64,000 nt of DNA from Peribacillus sp. Bi96 (lineage in GTDB: Bacteria; Bacillota; Bacilli; Bacillales; DSM-1321). The notes beneath the pieces were generated by a model. It had not been told where the DNA came from. It made no database searches and saw nothing but the letters and a program-made list of their open reading frames with translations. The stretch lies in assembly GCF_918698115.1 (NCBI RefSeq), contig NZ_CAKKLV010000012.1:62001-126000 (forward strand). The letters run 5' to 3'. The translations under genes were made by a program, and so were the position numbers. Shown piece after piece: positions 55,235-63,151 of this stretch (the stretch's first letter is position 1; the number at the start of each line of letters is the position of its first letter).

Positions 55235-55266
55235 AAGAGATTGGTACTATCCAATCTCTTTTTTTT
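55235..55266 (+). terminator. Strong intrinsic terminator of the small unit
   Basis: A perfect 10-bp stem (AAGAGATTGG at 55235-55244 with 55251-55260) and a 6-nt loop are followed by eight T residues (55259-55266). Confidence 0.9.
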
Positions 55267-55414
55267 ATTGTCCACTTTGTGTTTGGACGTAAATAACACA
55301 CTCGTGAAAAACCATTGGGAAAGTAAGCTGGGCAAACAATTACGTCCCTCTCTCCAAGACCGTGCAGGTTTGAAATCATTCACTACTAAGACTATAAAGA
55401 TGGGGGCGTACGAA

Positions 55415-56755
55415 TTGGCTAAACAAGAATTAAAAAGAGATTTAAAGAATCGTCATGTACAACTGATTGCAATAGGAGGGACCATAGGTACCGGTTTATT
55501 TTTAGGATCAGGAAAAGCCATACAATTGGCGGGTCCATCCATCATTTTTACCTATCTAATCATAGGGATTGCCCTGTTTTTTGTCATGAGGGCCTTAGGG
55601 GAATTGCTTTTATCCAACGCAGGGTATACGTCATTCACTGAATTCACAACCGAATATATCGGTCCATGGGCCGGGTTCGTCACCGGATGGACCTATTGGT
55701 TCTGTTGGATCATGACCGCAATGGCCGATATCATCGCTGTAGGTGTCTATATCCAATACTGGTTCGATATCCCTCAATGGGTCCCGGCTCTAATATGCCT
55801 TGTCGTTCTGTTAGGATTGAACCTATTGACCGTTAAGTTATTTGGTGAATTGGAATTCTGGTTTGCCATCATTAAAGTAATCACGATCATCGCCTTGATC
55901 ATTGTAGGAATCATCTTATTGATCATCGGCTTCAAAACAAATACAGGAACAGTTTCCGTAACGAACTTATGGAGTCATGGGGGCATGTTCCCTAATGGCA
56001 TTTCCGGATTCCTGTTATCTTTACAGTTGGTCGTCTTCTCCTTTGTAGGGGTCGAATTGGTCGGCGTTTCCGCAGCAGAGACGGCGAACCCGAGAAAAAA
56101 CATTCCGTCGGCCATCAATAAAATCCCCGTCCGGATTTTACTTTTTTATGTAGGTGCCCTATTCGTCATTCTCTGCGTAAACCCTTGGACACAACTGGAT
56201 GCCGCGAGCAGCCCATTTGTTGAAGTCTTTGCATTAATCGGCATTCCTGTCGCGGCAGGGGTCATTAATTTCGTTGTTTTGACATCTGCTGCTTCTGCAT
56301 GCAACAGCGGTTTGTTTTCAACAAGCCGAATACTTTATACATTAAGCAAGAATGACGAAGCCCCTGCCAAGCTTGCAAAATTAAATAAGCAGGCTGTTCC
56401 AAGCAATGCCCTACTGACATCAACGATCGTTGTCTCGCTAGGGGCATTGTTAAGCAAATTGATACCGGAACAGGCATTTACCGTTGTGACGACCATCAGT
56501 GCCATCTGTTTCATTTGGGTATGGAGCATCATTTTGATTTCCCATATCAAATATTCGAAAACACGACCGGACTTAAGAGCCGAATCAACTTTCAAAGCAC
56601 CTTTTACACCCTTTATCAATTACGTCATTTTAGGATTATTCCTATTCATCCTAATCGTTATGCTATTCGCTGAAGCTACAAGACTATCACTAATCCTGAC
56701 ACCTATCTGGTTCCTACTCTTGGTGATACTATATAACTATCAGAAAAAAAGATAG
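55415..56755 (+). CDS. APC-family amino acid permease
   Basis: The start is TTG 55415, eight bases after GGGGG; it gives MAKQELKRDLKNRHVQLIAI, matching the N-terminus of the other two permeases. A much longer frame from 55208 crosses a strong terminator and is not real. The 446-residue protein has 12 membrane segments with GGTIGTGLFLGSGKAIQLAG, MRALGELLLSNAGYTSFTEF, ELVGVSAAETANPRKNIPSA and SACNSGLFSTSRILYTL. It imports an unknown amino acid, possibly GABA- or serine-type. Confidence 0.87.
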   Translation: MAKQELKRDLKNRHVQLIAIGGTIGTGLFLGSGKAIQLAGPSIIFTYLIIGIALFFVMRALGELLLSNAGYTSFTEFTTEYIGPWAGFVTGWTYWFCWIMTAMADIIAVGVYIQYWFDIPQWVPALICLVVLLGLNLLTVKLFGELEFWFAIIKVITIIALIIVGIILLIIGFKTNTGTVSVTNLWSHGGMFPNGISGFLLSLQLVVFSFVGVELVGVSAAETANPRKNIPSAINKIPVRILLFYVGALFVILCVNPWTQLDAASSPFVEVFALIGIPVAAGVINFVVLTSAASACNSGLFSTSRILYTLSKNDEAPAKLAKLNKQAVPSNALLTSTIVVSLGALLSKLIPEQAFTVVTTISAICFIWVWSIILISHIKYSKTRPDLRAESTFKAPFTPFINYVILGLFLFILIVMLFAEATRLSLILTPIWFLLLVILYNYQKKR

Positions 56756-56765
56756 ATACAGAAGT

Positions 56766-56797
56766 AAAGCCTTGAACTCAATATGATTCAAGGCTTT
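56766..56797 (+). terminator. Terminator after the third APC permease
   Basis: A perfect 11-bp stem (AAAGCCTTGAA at 56766-56776 with 56787-56797) has a 10-nt loop; the T-tract is short. Confidence 0.75.
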
Positions 56798-57029
56798 ATC
56801 ATTATCATCATAAGACCGCTTCAATATGAGTAGTCCGCACTGTTGTTAAAATATATCAAGCAACCACATTAAAATTTATATCAAAATAGTGTAAGCTAAT
56901 ATATATCATCGGTCCCTTCCTTTCGAAAAGAAGGTGCATCCTGATTGGTCAACCCATCCATCAGTGACAATGGTGAAAAACCCCATTGGTGGACGTTTCA
57001 CTTTATTTAATAACGGAGGGGTTTGTTTA

Positions 57030-57230
57030 ATGAAGATTATATATATCCTTACTCTAGTTCCTTTTATAGGCATACTGGGATTCCTGCCTTTTGTTAATAG
57101 AATAGAACCATATGTATTGGGTATGCCTTTCAACATGTTCTGGATGGCTATGTGGGTGGTCCTTACCTCTGCCATTTTGGGCATCATGTATAAGTTGGAC
57201 CCGAGGAATAGAGAAGGTGACCAGGAATGA
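57030..57230 (+). CDS. yhjC: DUF3311 small membrane protein (YhjC-like)
   Basis: The start at 57030 (MKIIYILTLVPFIGILGF) follows GGAGGGG. The 66-residue protein has two membrane segments and the DUF3311 pattern (PFVNRIEPYVLGMPFNMFWM, then LDPRNREGDQE). It overlaps the symporter gene by four bases. DUF3311/SSS pairs are frequent, resembling the small-subunit/large-subunit organisation of some sodium symporters. In B. subtilis the equivalent pair is yhjC-yhjB. Confidence 0.87.
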   Translation: MKIIYILTLVPFIGILGFLPFVNRIEPYVLGMPFNMFWMAMWVVLTSAILGIMYKLDPRNREGDQE

Positions 57231-58705
57231 ATATTGCTCTCTTAATCATTTTAGCATTTTTACTTCTAGCGATTTCTTTAGGCATTCGCTCTTCAAAAGG
57301 AAAAGATATGGACTTGGAACAATGGACGGTTGGCGGACGCGGTTTTGGAGCGATATTCGTCTTTCTGCTCATGGCTGGGGAGATTTATACGACCTTCTCT
57401 TTTCTTGGCGGCAGCGGCTGGGCATATGGCAAGGGTGCACCCGCTTTATATGTTCTAATTTACATTACCTTGTCTTATGTATTATCTTATTGGCTCCTTC
57501 CGGAAATATGGAAATATGCCAAAGAAAATAAACTGATGTCACAATCCGATTTCTTTGTTAGCAAATATAAGAGTCCAAGTTTAGGAATTTTAGCTGCGCT
57601 TGTCGGTGTGGTGTCGATGATTCCAGTGATTGTCGTGCAGTTGAAAGGATTGGGGATCATTGTCTCGGAAGCATCCTATGGTGCCATCTCCATGTCTGCG
57701 GCAGTTTGGATGGGGGCAATCAGCCTTACCATTTATGTGATGATATCCGGTATACACGGCTCAGTTTGGACAGCCGTCATTAAAGATATCATGATGATCG
57801 CCATTATAGGCTTCTTAGGGATTTACCTTCCCATTCATTACTTTGGTGGATATCAGCCGATGTTTGAGGCGGTTAATGCAGCCAAGCCCGGTTTTCTAAA
57901 GTTCCCTGAGCAGGGACTTAGCGTATCATGGTTTATCTCCACGGTAATATTGCTCGTATTCGGTTTCTATATGTGGCCACAAGTTTTCAGCGCAGTTTAT
58001 TCGGCGCGCAGCGGGAAGGTTTTTCGAAAGAATGCCATCATTAGCCCGTTATATACGCTCATGTTGTTATTTGTCTTTTTTGTCGGGTTCACAGCTATAT
58101 TGAAAGTGCCTGGACTAATTGGTGCAGAAGCAGACCTTTCATTGTTACGTCTTTCGATCGAGACCTTCGATCCATGGTTTATAGGTATAATCGGCGGAGC
58201 AGGATTGCTGACCGCATTGGTACCTGGATCCATGCTATTAATGAGTGTCGCAACACTGCTCGCGAAAAACGTATATAAGGAATTTGCCCCTGCCGTATCC
58301 GATCGTCACGTTGTAAGGTTGGCAAAATTCCTTGTTCCTGTCATTGCCCTAATAGCCGTCTACTTCACCTTAAACGGGGGAGAAACGATGTCAGCATTAA
58401 TTCTCATGGGATACAGTCTCATCACTCAGCTATTCCCGTCCCTACTCTTTAGTCTGAAGAAGAATAATCCCATCAATCAATATGGCGCAATCGCCGGCAT
58501 CATCACCGGATTATTGATCGTAATCTGCATTACACTCAGTTCTTCAACTATAGGAACCTTGTTTCCATCCTTGCCACAAGCAGCGAAAGATTTGAATGTC
58601 GGAATCATCGCCTTGGCGGTCAATTTCTTGGTGATGATCACGGTAAGCCTCGCATTCAGGAAGCACACGGTTAAGCTTGAGCCTAAATCCGTTAACGATA
58701 TCTGA
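57227..58705 (+). CDS. yhjB: Sodium:solute symporter (SSS family, YhjB-like)
   Basis: The 492-residue protein has about 13 membrane segments and SSS features: EQWTVGGRGFGAIFVFLLMAGEIYTTFSF near TM1-2, GLTDV-like region SGIHGSVWTAVIKDIMMIAI, and GGAGLLTALVPGSMLLMSVATLLAKNVYK. It imports an organic acid, amino acid or vitamin with sodium; the substrate of YhjB is not known to me. It is translated together with the small YhjC-like subunit. Confidence 0.87.
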   Translation: MNIALLIILAFLLLAISLGIRSSKGKDMDLEQWTVGGRGFGAIFVFLLMAGEIYTTFSFLGGSGWAYGKGAPALYVLIYITLSYVLSYWLLPEIWKYAKENKLMSQSDFFVSKYKSPSLGILAALVGVVSMIPVIVVQLKGLGIIVSEASYGAISMSAAVWMGAISLTIYVMISGIHGSVWTAVIKDIMMIAIIGFLGIYLPIHYFGGYQPMFEAVNAAKPGFLKFPEQGLSVSWFISTVILLVFGFYMWPQVFSAVYSARSGKVFRKNAIISPLYTLMLLFVFFVGFTAILKVPGLIGAEADLSLLRLSIETFDPWFIGIIGGAGLLTALVPGSMLLMSVATLLAKNVYKEFAPAVSDRHVVRLAKFLVPVIALIAVYFTLNGGETMSALILMGYSLITQLFPSLLFSLKKNNPINQYGAIAGIITGLLIVICITLSSSTIGTLFPSLPQAAKDLNVGIIALAVNFLVMITVSLAFRKHTVKLEPKSVNDI

Positions 58706-58767
58706 AGCACTTCTTTGACGGTAGCTTTAGGATTAAAAAGCACAGTACAGTACATTATATACTCGAG

Positions 58768-58795
58768 AGGCTCAGTCAAAAGACTGAGCCTTTTT
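58768..58795 (+). terminator. Terminator after the symporter operon
   Basis: A perfect 10-bp stem (AGGCTCAGTC at 58768-58777 with 58782-58791) has an AAAA loop and is followed by TTTTT. Confidence 0.92.
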
Positions 58796-58972
58796 ATACT
58801 ATCAACTGTCCACTTCCTCCATATTCAAGAAATATAAACCCCTGAAAAATAAAACTCAAGGAATTCGTGTAAGCATATGTACAAATGAGTCGTTGCCATT
58901 TAATGAATTTTCAACATCGTCGTTTATCGTAGCCAAGAATAAAGGAATTTTTTTATCGTATAGAGATTATAT

Positions 58973-59566
58973 TTAGATTTCTAATTGACTTGCGTGATTG
59001 GGACTGTAGAGCATTTGAACCCGAGCACAGTCTATTGGTTTATTTATAGGTATCTCTATGAAATATTTCAGCTGCCATAGCTGAGTTTTTTGTGCCTGAC
59101 GGCTAACAGGCTTGTCCCAAGGTGGGTAAACGCGTATAGCCCGTTTACCGCCATTGCCTTTATTAGATACTATATTTTGATCACATAAGACACCTTTTGG
59201 AAATACAAATTGACCAAAGTTATTCCCTTTGCGAGTACTAATAACAAACAAATCAACTGGATTTGATATGTCATATGGTTGAATCGCTCCATTCCCAATC
59301 CGCTCCCACAAAGTCACAAATTGTCCAACCTTTGCAGGTGTGATTTTAGCCACACGAAACCTAATAAAAAGGCTATTCACCTTGAATATATAGGCTCCAT
59401 ATTCAGCGTTTTGTGCTTCTATTAGTGGTTGAGACAAATCAAACCTGCACGTGCTATAAACAAGTTCCTTTGTTGCAATAAGGTCACTATGAATTGTGTC
59501 AGAGGAAGCCCAGGAATTTTGACCACCGAGATCGGATTGCAATAAGATTTGATTTTTCTCATCCAT
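58973..59566 (-). CDS. MepB-family protein
   Basis: The 197-residue protein has the MepB domain (about 55-195): EYGAYIFKVNSLFIRFRVAK, PAKVGQFVTLWERIGNGAIQ, FVISTRKGNNFGQFVFPKGV and GKRAIRVYPPWDKPVSRQAQ, then KTQLWQLKYFI. MepB was named from the staphylococcal mepRAB operon, where its function is unknown. Here it is not beside a MATE pump or MarR gene. Recent annotation sometimes relates the fold to DNA/RNA-binding proteins, which I cannot judge. GGAGG precedes the ATG. Confidence 0.83.
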   Translation of the reverse strand: MDEKNQILLQSDLGGQNSWASSDTIHSDLIATKELVYSTCRFDLSQPLIEAQNAEYGAYIFKVNSLFIRFRVAKITPAKVGQFVTLWERIGNGAIQPYDISNPVDLFVISTRKGNNFGQFVFPKGVLCDQNIVSNKGNGGKRAIRVYPPWDKPVSRQAQKTQLWQLKYFIEIPINKPIDCARVQMLYSPNHASQLEI

Positions 59567-59698
59567 CTGTACTAATCCTCCATTTCAAAAGCTTTCTAGT
59601 CATTTTGCTATATCAAGCCCTTCGATACACCTCACTCTCCATTTTAGAACATTCGTTCGTTATTTTCAAATATCAACAGCCATGATGAACGTAAAAAA

Positions 59699-59721
59699 AC
59701 CCAGGCACCTTCATCCCGGGT
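59699..59721 (-). terminator. Terminator of the lyase/ABC operon
   Basis: On the minus strand ACCCGGG and CCTGGGT (59715-59721 with 59699-59705) form a 7-bp stem followed by seven T. It lies about 240 bp after the lyase stop. Confidence 0.7.
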
Positions 59722-59739
59722 CTTTAAACTTTATGCTGA

Positions 59740-59962
59740 CTTTTCCCCTTGTAATGCCTGGGGGAGTTATTTACAAAGTCCCCTGAAATACAATAGGGAA
59801 GCTCAAGCGAAGGTAACGGCCCCGTGCTGTTCTTCCTCCGAGATCGATAACAATTCCTTCTTCACTAGGTCTGTATCACCTAATAATCACGAGGTACATT
59901 TGTTTGTAAATCAGATCACCTAAGCTTCTTTTGTATCCAATTCCTTCATGTCCCTGCCACAT
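59740..59962 (-). other. Non-coding tail with scraps of former coding sequence
   Basis: Two overlapping frames on the minus strand look protein-like but are short and start nowhere: VIDLGGRTARGRYLRLSFPI ending in TAA near 59,777, and DLVKKELLSISEEEQHGAVT ending in TGA near 59,802. These could be the residue of a deleted gene at the end of the operon. No ribosome binding site supports translation. Confidence 0.25.
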
Positions 59963-61447
59963 TCAATAATCCACTAAAATCTTCCTTCCAACATTCAATG
60001 CTTTAACGATTTCCTTATATTCGTACAACTGTTGTTCTAGTTTTTGTTTTCTATTTACGATCATCCTCGAAACTTCTTTCGGGCTAGGCCCGCCTTGAAT
60101 GCTTCTGATCTCCACAAAGTATTCGGGAGAGATGATCTTTTTCCATTCGTCTTCAGTTAAATCCACTGCAACGAATTCATTTATAATCTTGTTAATGTCT
60201 TGTGTGTCCCAATCATACAGCTCTTTCCCTTCACATATCGACTGTTTTGCGATATGACTAGCTATGGAATGAGCTTTTCTAAATGATATCTCGTAATCTC
60301 TTGATAGGGTATCAGCTAATTCAGTAACCGTTATACTAGATTTTGCCGCCATTTTCTTAGTATGCTCTTCATTTACTTTCAAAGTGGATATGACAGCATA
60401 CATGAGTTTCATGACACGGCCTGCATTCGAAAAAGCCCGATATAAATGCGGCTGTAGATCATCCTCCGTATCGACGATATCGCCAAATGGAGTATTGTGG
60501 ATCATATTCATTGCAGCAAGTGCATCTCCGTAAGCACTGCTTGCAATCGAACGTGAATGTTCGATTGAAACCGGATTTCTTTTTTGCGGCATGATACTGC
60601 TTACTTGAACATAAGGATCAGCCACATAAAATGTACCAAACTCCCTTGTCACATGCTGCAAGAAATCTTGTATCCATCTTCCCGTATTGACCATGGACGT
60701 CATGATGGCACTTGCGGTTTCCAATAAATAATCCGCCCCTCCGATCGAGTCATAGGAATTTTCAATAACCGAATCAAACCCAAGCAGTTCAGCGGTTCGA
60801 TTCCGGCTGATTGGAAAACCAGTTGTGGTTAAAGCAGCCGCGCCCAGAGGAGATTGGTTCACCGTTTCATAAGCTGCCCATAACCGACCAATATCTCTTT
60901 GAAGTACATCATAAATGGCTAGGAAGTAATGGCCTAATGTAGTCGGCTGAGCCGGCTGGGTATGGGTGTAGCCAGTAATATAGGTTTCCATATGCTTCTC
61001 TGCTTGCACCAAGAATGCCTCACTCAATTGATTTGCATGGCCAATTAATTGGAGAAGGTGACCTCTCAAAACAAGCCGGTACATAGCGACTCCCATATCG
61101 TTGCGACTGCGGCCGATATGGATTTTTCCCGCCAGTTCATGGCCAATTTCATCACCAATCTTTGCCTCCATCATGAAAAATAAGTCTTCGAATTGAGGTT
61201 GATAGGTCAGCAGGGTAAGATCTGTTTGAGCCACTTTTCGAATCCCATCCAGCATGATTTTCGCTTCTTCTTCTTTAATGATCTTTTGTTCTGAAAGCAT
61301 GATGACATGTGCTCGGTGAATATCGAACATCACATGGAATAAGTAATCTCTTTGATCATTAAATACAGGCATTAAAAGCTCTTCTACATATGTTTTCCCT
61401 GGAAAAACACTACCTTCATTTTTGATAAATTCATCAAGCATACTCAT
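59963..61447 (-). CDS. Argininosuccinate-lyase-like C-N lyase
   Basis: The 494-residue protein has the aspartase/fumarase superfamily motifs: IHIGRSRNDMGVAMYRL (112-117 core), GYTHTQPAQPTTLGHY with catalytic Thr-His (161-162), and SSIMPQKRNPVSIEHSRS (283-292) with the flexible catalytic Ser loop. It is closest to argininosuccinate lyase, yet GRSRNDQ is GRSRNDM and it is longer than usual (about 460). No argG or other arginine genes adjoin. Instead it is co-transcribed with a fused-permease ABC importer, so it probably cleaves an imported N-substituted aspartate or succinyl-amine to fumarate plus an amine. Confidence 0.82.
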   Translation of the reverse strand: MSMLDEFIKNEGSVFPGKTYVEELLMPVFNDQRDYLFHVMFDIHRAHVIMLSEQKIIKEEEAKIMLDGIRKVAQTDLTLLTYQPQFEDLFFMMEAKIGDEIGHELAGKIHIGRSRNDMGVAMYRLVLRGHLLQLIGHANQLSEAFLVQAEKHMETYITGYTHTQPAQPTTLGHYFLAIYDVLQRDIGRLWAAYETVNQSPLGAAALTTTGFPISRNRTAELLGFDSVIENSYDSIGGADYLLETASAIMTSMVNTGRWIQDFLQHVTREFGTFYVADPYVQVSSIMPQKRNPVSIEHSRSIASSAYGDALAAMNMIHNTPFGDIVDTEDDLQPHLYRAFSNAGRVMKLMYAVISTLKVNEEHTKKMAAKSSITVTELADTLSRDYEISFRKAHSIASHIAKQSICEGKELYDWDTQDINKIINEFVAVDLTEDEWKKIISPEYFVEIRSIQGGPSPKEVSRMIVNRKQKLEQQLYEYKEIVKALNVGRKILVDY

Positions 61448-61462
61448 TTTTGTACCCCCGGT

Positions 61463-63151
61463 TTATAAGGCTTTTTCTGCCTTGATTCCAAAAAACTTGT
61501 TCGAGATAAATAGAACGATGACAATCAGCGCGATTTGAATCATCCCATAGGCAGCAGCCTGCCCCATATTGAACATCCGAAGCTGATTCATAATTTCAAT
61601 GGATATGGGTCTGTTAGAAATCGTATACAACAGGACTGAGGTTGGAAATTCCCCGACGGACTCGATAAATGCCAATAATGTCCCTGATAAAACGCCAGGC
61701 ATAATAATCGGTAAAATGACCTTTCTGAAGGTATAAAACCACTTAGCCCCCAAGTTCCTGGCCGCTTCCTCAATTGAGTCATCCAACTGCTCCAGAACGG
61801 CGTTAGTCGAGCGGACAACGAGTGGAATATGTCTGATGAAATAGGCAAGAGGCAAAATCCAAAATGTTCCTACCAAAATCTGACCGAAAGAAAAAACGCT
61901 AGGTTCATTAAAGGCGAATATCAAGTTCATCCCAATAACCGTTGCAGGCAAGGCCCAAGGAATCATGACTAAAATATCAACAAAGCTTTTCCCGACGAAT
62001 TTCCGTTTGACAAGTACATAAGACGCGATGACCCCAAACACCAGATTCGCCAGTGTGGCAATGATAGCCATTAGTAAACTATTTCGTAGCGGTTTGAATA
62101 TATTTGGATCTTGGAACAAAAGCCGATAATTCTCAACATTAAATACTGATGGATATGTTTGAAATGTCCAAGTCCCATCCGGCACAAGTGAAAGCAATAG
62201 AATCGTAAAGTGCGGTAAAAGCAGAATTATCACGCCGATGATACCCGTTACGACCATCACCCACTTCATGAACGGATTTTCCACTTCACTCCTATGTGCC
62301 CCAATTCCTTTCGATGCCATACGGTAATCCTTCCTATTCTGATACCATCGCATGAATAATAGAAATGAAATTGAAACAATGGATAGAATGACGGATTGAG
62401 TTGCAGCAATTTCCATATCACCATTAATTTTCGAGAAATATATTTGCAAGCTCAACACTCTGTACCCGCCAGCCAATAAAAACGGGGCACTGAATGAAGC
62501 CATTGAAATCATGAAAACAAGCAAAGAGGCGGCAACGATGGCCGGTGTCAATAATGGAAACGTCACCTTCCAAAATACCTTGAATTTATTTGCCCCTAGG
62601 TTATACGCAGCTTCTTCTAAAGACGGATCGATTTTATTGATTGCAGCGGATACGGTCATATAAAAATATACATACATCGTATAGGCATGCACGATCAGGA
62701 TTCCCGAAATCCCGCCGATTTTAAAAGGAACTTTATCGAGACCAAACAGATCTTTGATGGCATTTGGAATTAATCCCGATTCTCCATATAAAAACATAAA
62801 GGCCATGACCCCCACCAATGATGGAAGAACAATCGGCAAAATCGCTGCTGATGAAAAGAAGCTTCTGCCTGGAAAATCGTAACGGTTAAAAATAAATGCG
62901 AGCGGAATGCCAATCAAGGCACTGACCAATACACTCAAAATGGATATATAAACGGAATTCCATAGCGCCTCTAAGTTCGTTTTCGATTCCTGTACGAAGA
63001 AGTCCTGATAATTTCCGAGAGATATCGCCCCGTCTTTTTGCAGACTTTCGATAAAGGTCCTCAATGATGGGTAGAGAACATATGCTACGAGCACTAATAC
63101 AACGGGTACAAGCAGCCAAATCGTCAACCTGGTATCACGATTTTTAATCAT
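61463..63151 (-). CDS. ABC transporter permease with two fused permease domains
   Basis: The 562-residue protein contains two complete BPD-type permease domains, each with six membrane segments and an EAA loop (AAINKIDPSLEEAAYNLGAN, then KFKVFWKVTFPLL; and NAVLEQLDDSIEEAARNLGA, then WFYTFRKVILPII). Fused permeases of this type occur in ferric iron, phosphonate and thiamine importers. It overlaps the ATPase gene by four bases and lies 15 bp from the lyase gene. No binding-protein gene is visible; it may precede the ATPase, beyond the window. Confidence 0.9.
   Translation of the reverse strand: MIKNRDTRLTIWLLVPVVLVLVAYVLYPSLRTFIESLQKDGAISLGNYQDFFVQESKTNLEALWNSVYISILSVLVSALIGIPLAFIFNRYDFPGRSFFSSAAILPIVLPSLVGVMAFMFLYGESGLIPNAIKDLFGLDKVPFKIGGISGILIVHAYTMYVYFYMTVSAAINKIDPSLEEAAYNLGANKFKVFWKVTFPLLTPAIVAASLLVFMISMASFSAPFLLAGGYRVLSLQIYFSKINGDMEIAATQSVILSIVSISFLLFMRWYQNRKDYRMASKGIGAHRSEVENPFMKWVMVVTGIIGVIILLLPHFTILLLSLVPDGTWTFQTYPSVFNVENYRLLFQDPNIFKPLRNSLLMAIIATLANLVFGVIASYVLVKRKFVGKSFVDILVMIPWALPATVIGMNLIFAFNEPSVFSFGQILVGTFWILPLAYFIRHIPLVVRSTNAVLEQLDDSIEEAARNLGAKWFYTFRKVILPIIMPGVLSGTLLAFIESVGEFPTSVLLYTISNRPISIEIMNQLRMFNMGQAAAYGMIQIALIVIVLFISNKFFGIKAEKAL

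Noticed and set aside
55208-55414. N-terminal extension of the third APC permease
   Set aside because: It would cross a perfect terminator with eight T residues, and the TTG at 55,415 has its own ribosome binding site and matches the paralogues' N-termini.
59963-61447. Assignment as argH of arginine biosynthesis
   Set aside because: There is no argG or arginine regulator nearby, the catalytic motifs deviate, and the gene is coupled to an ABC importer.
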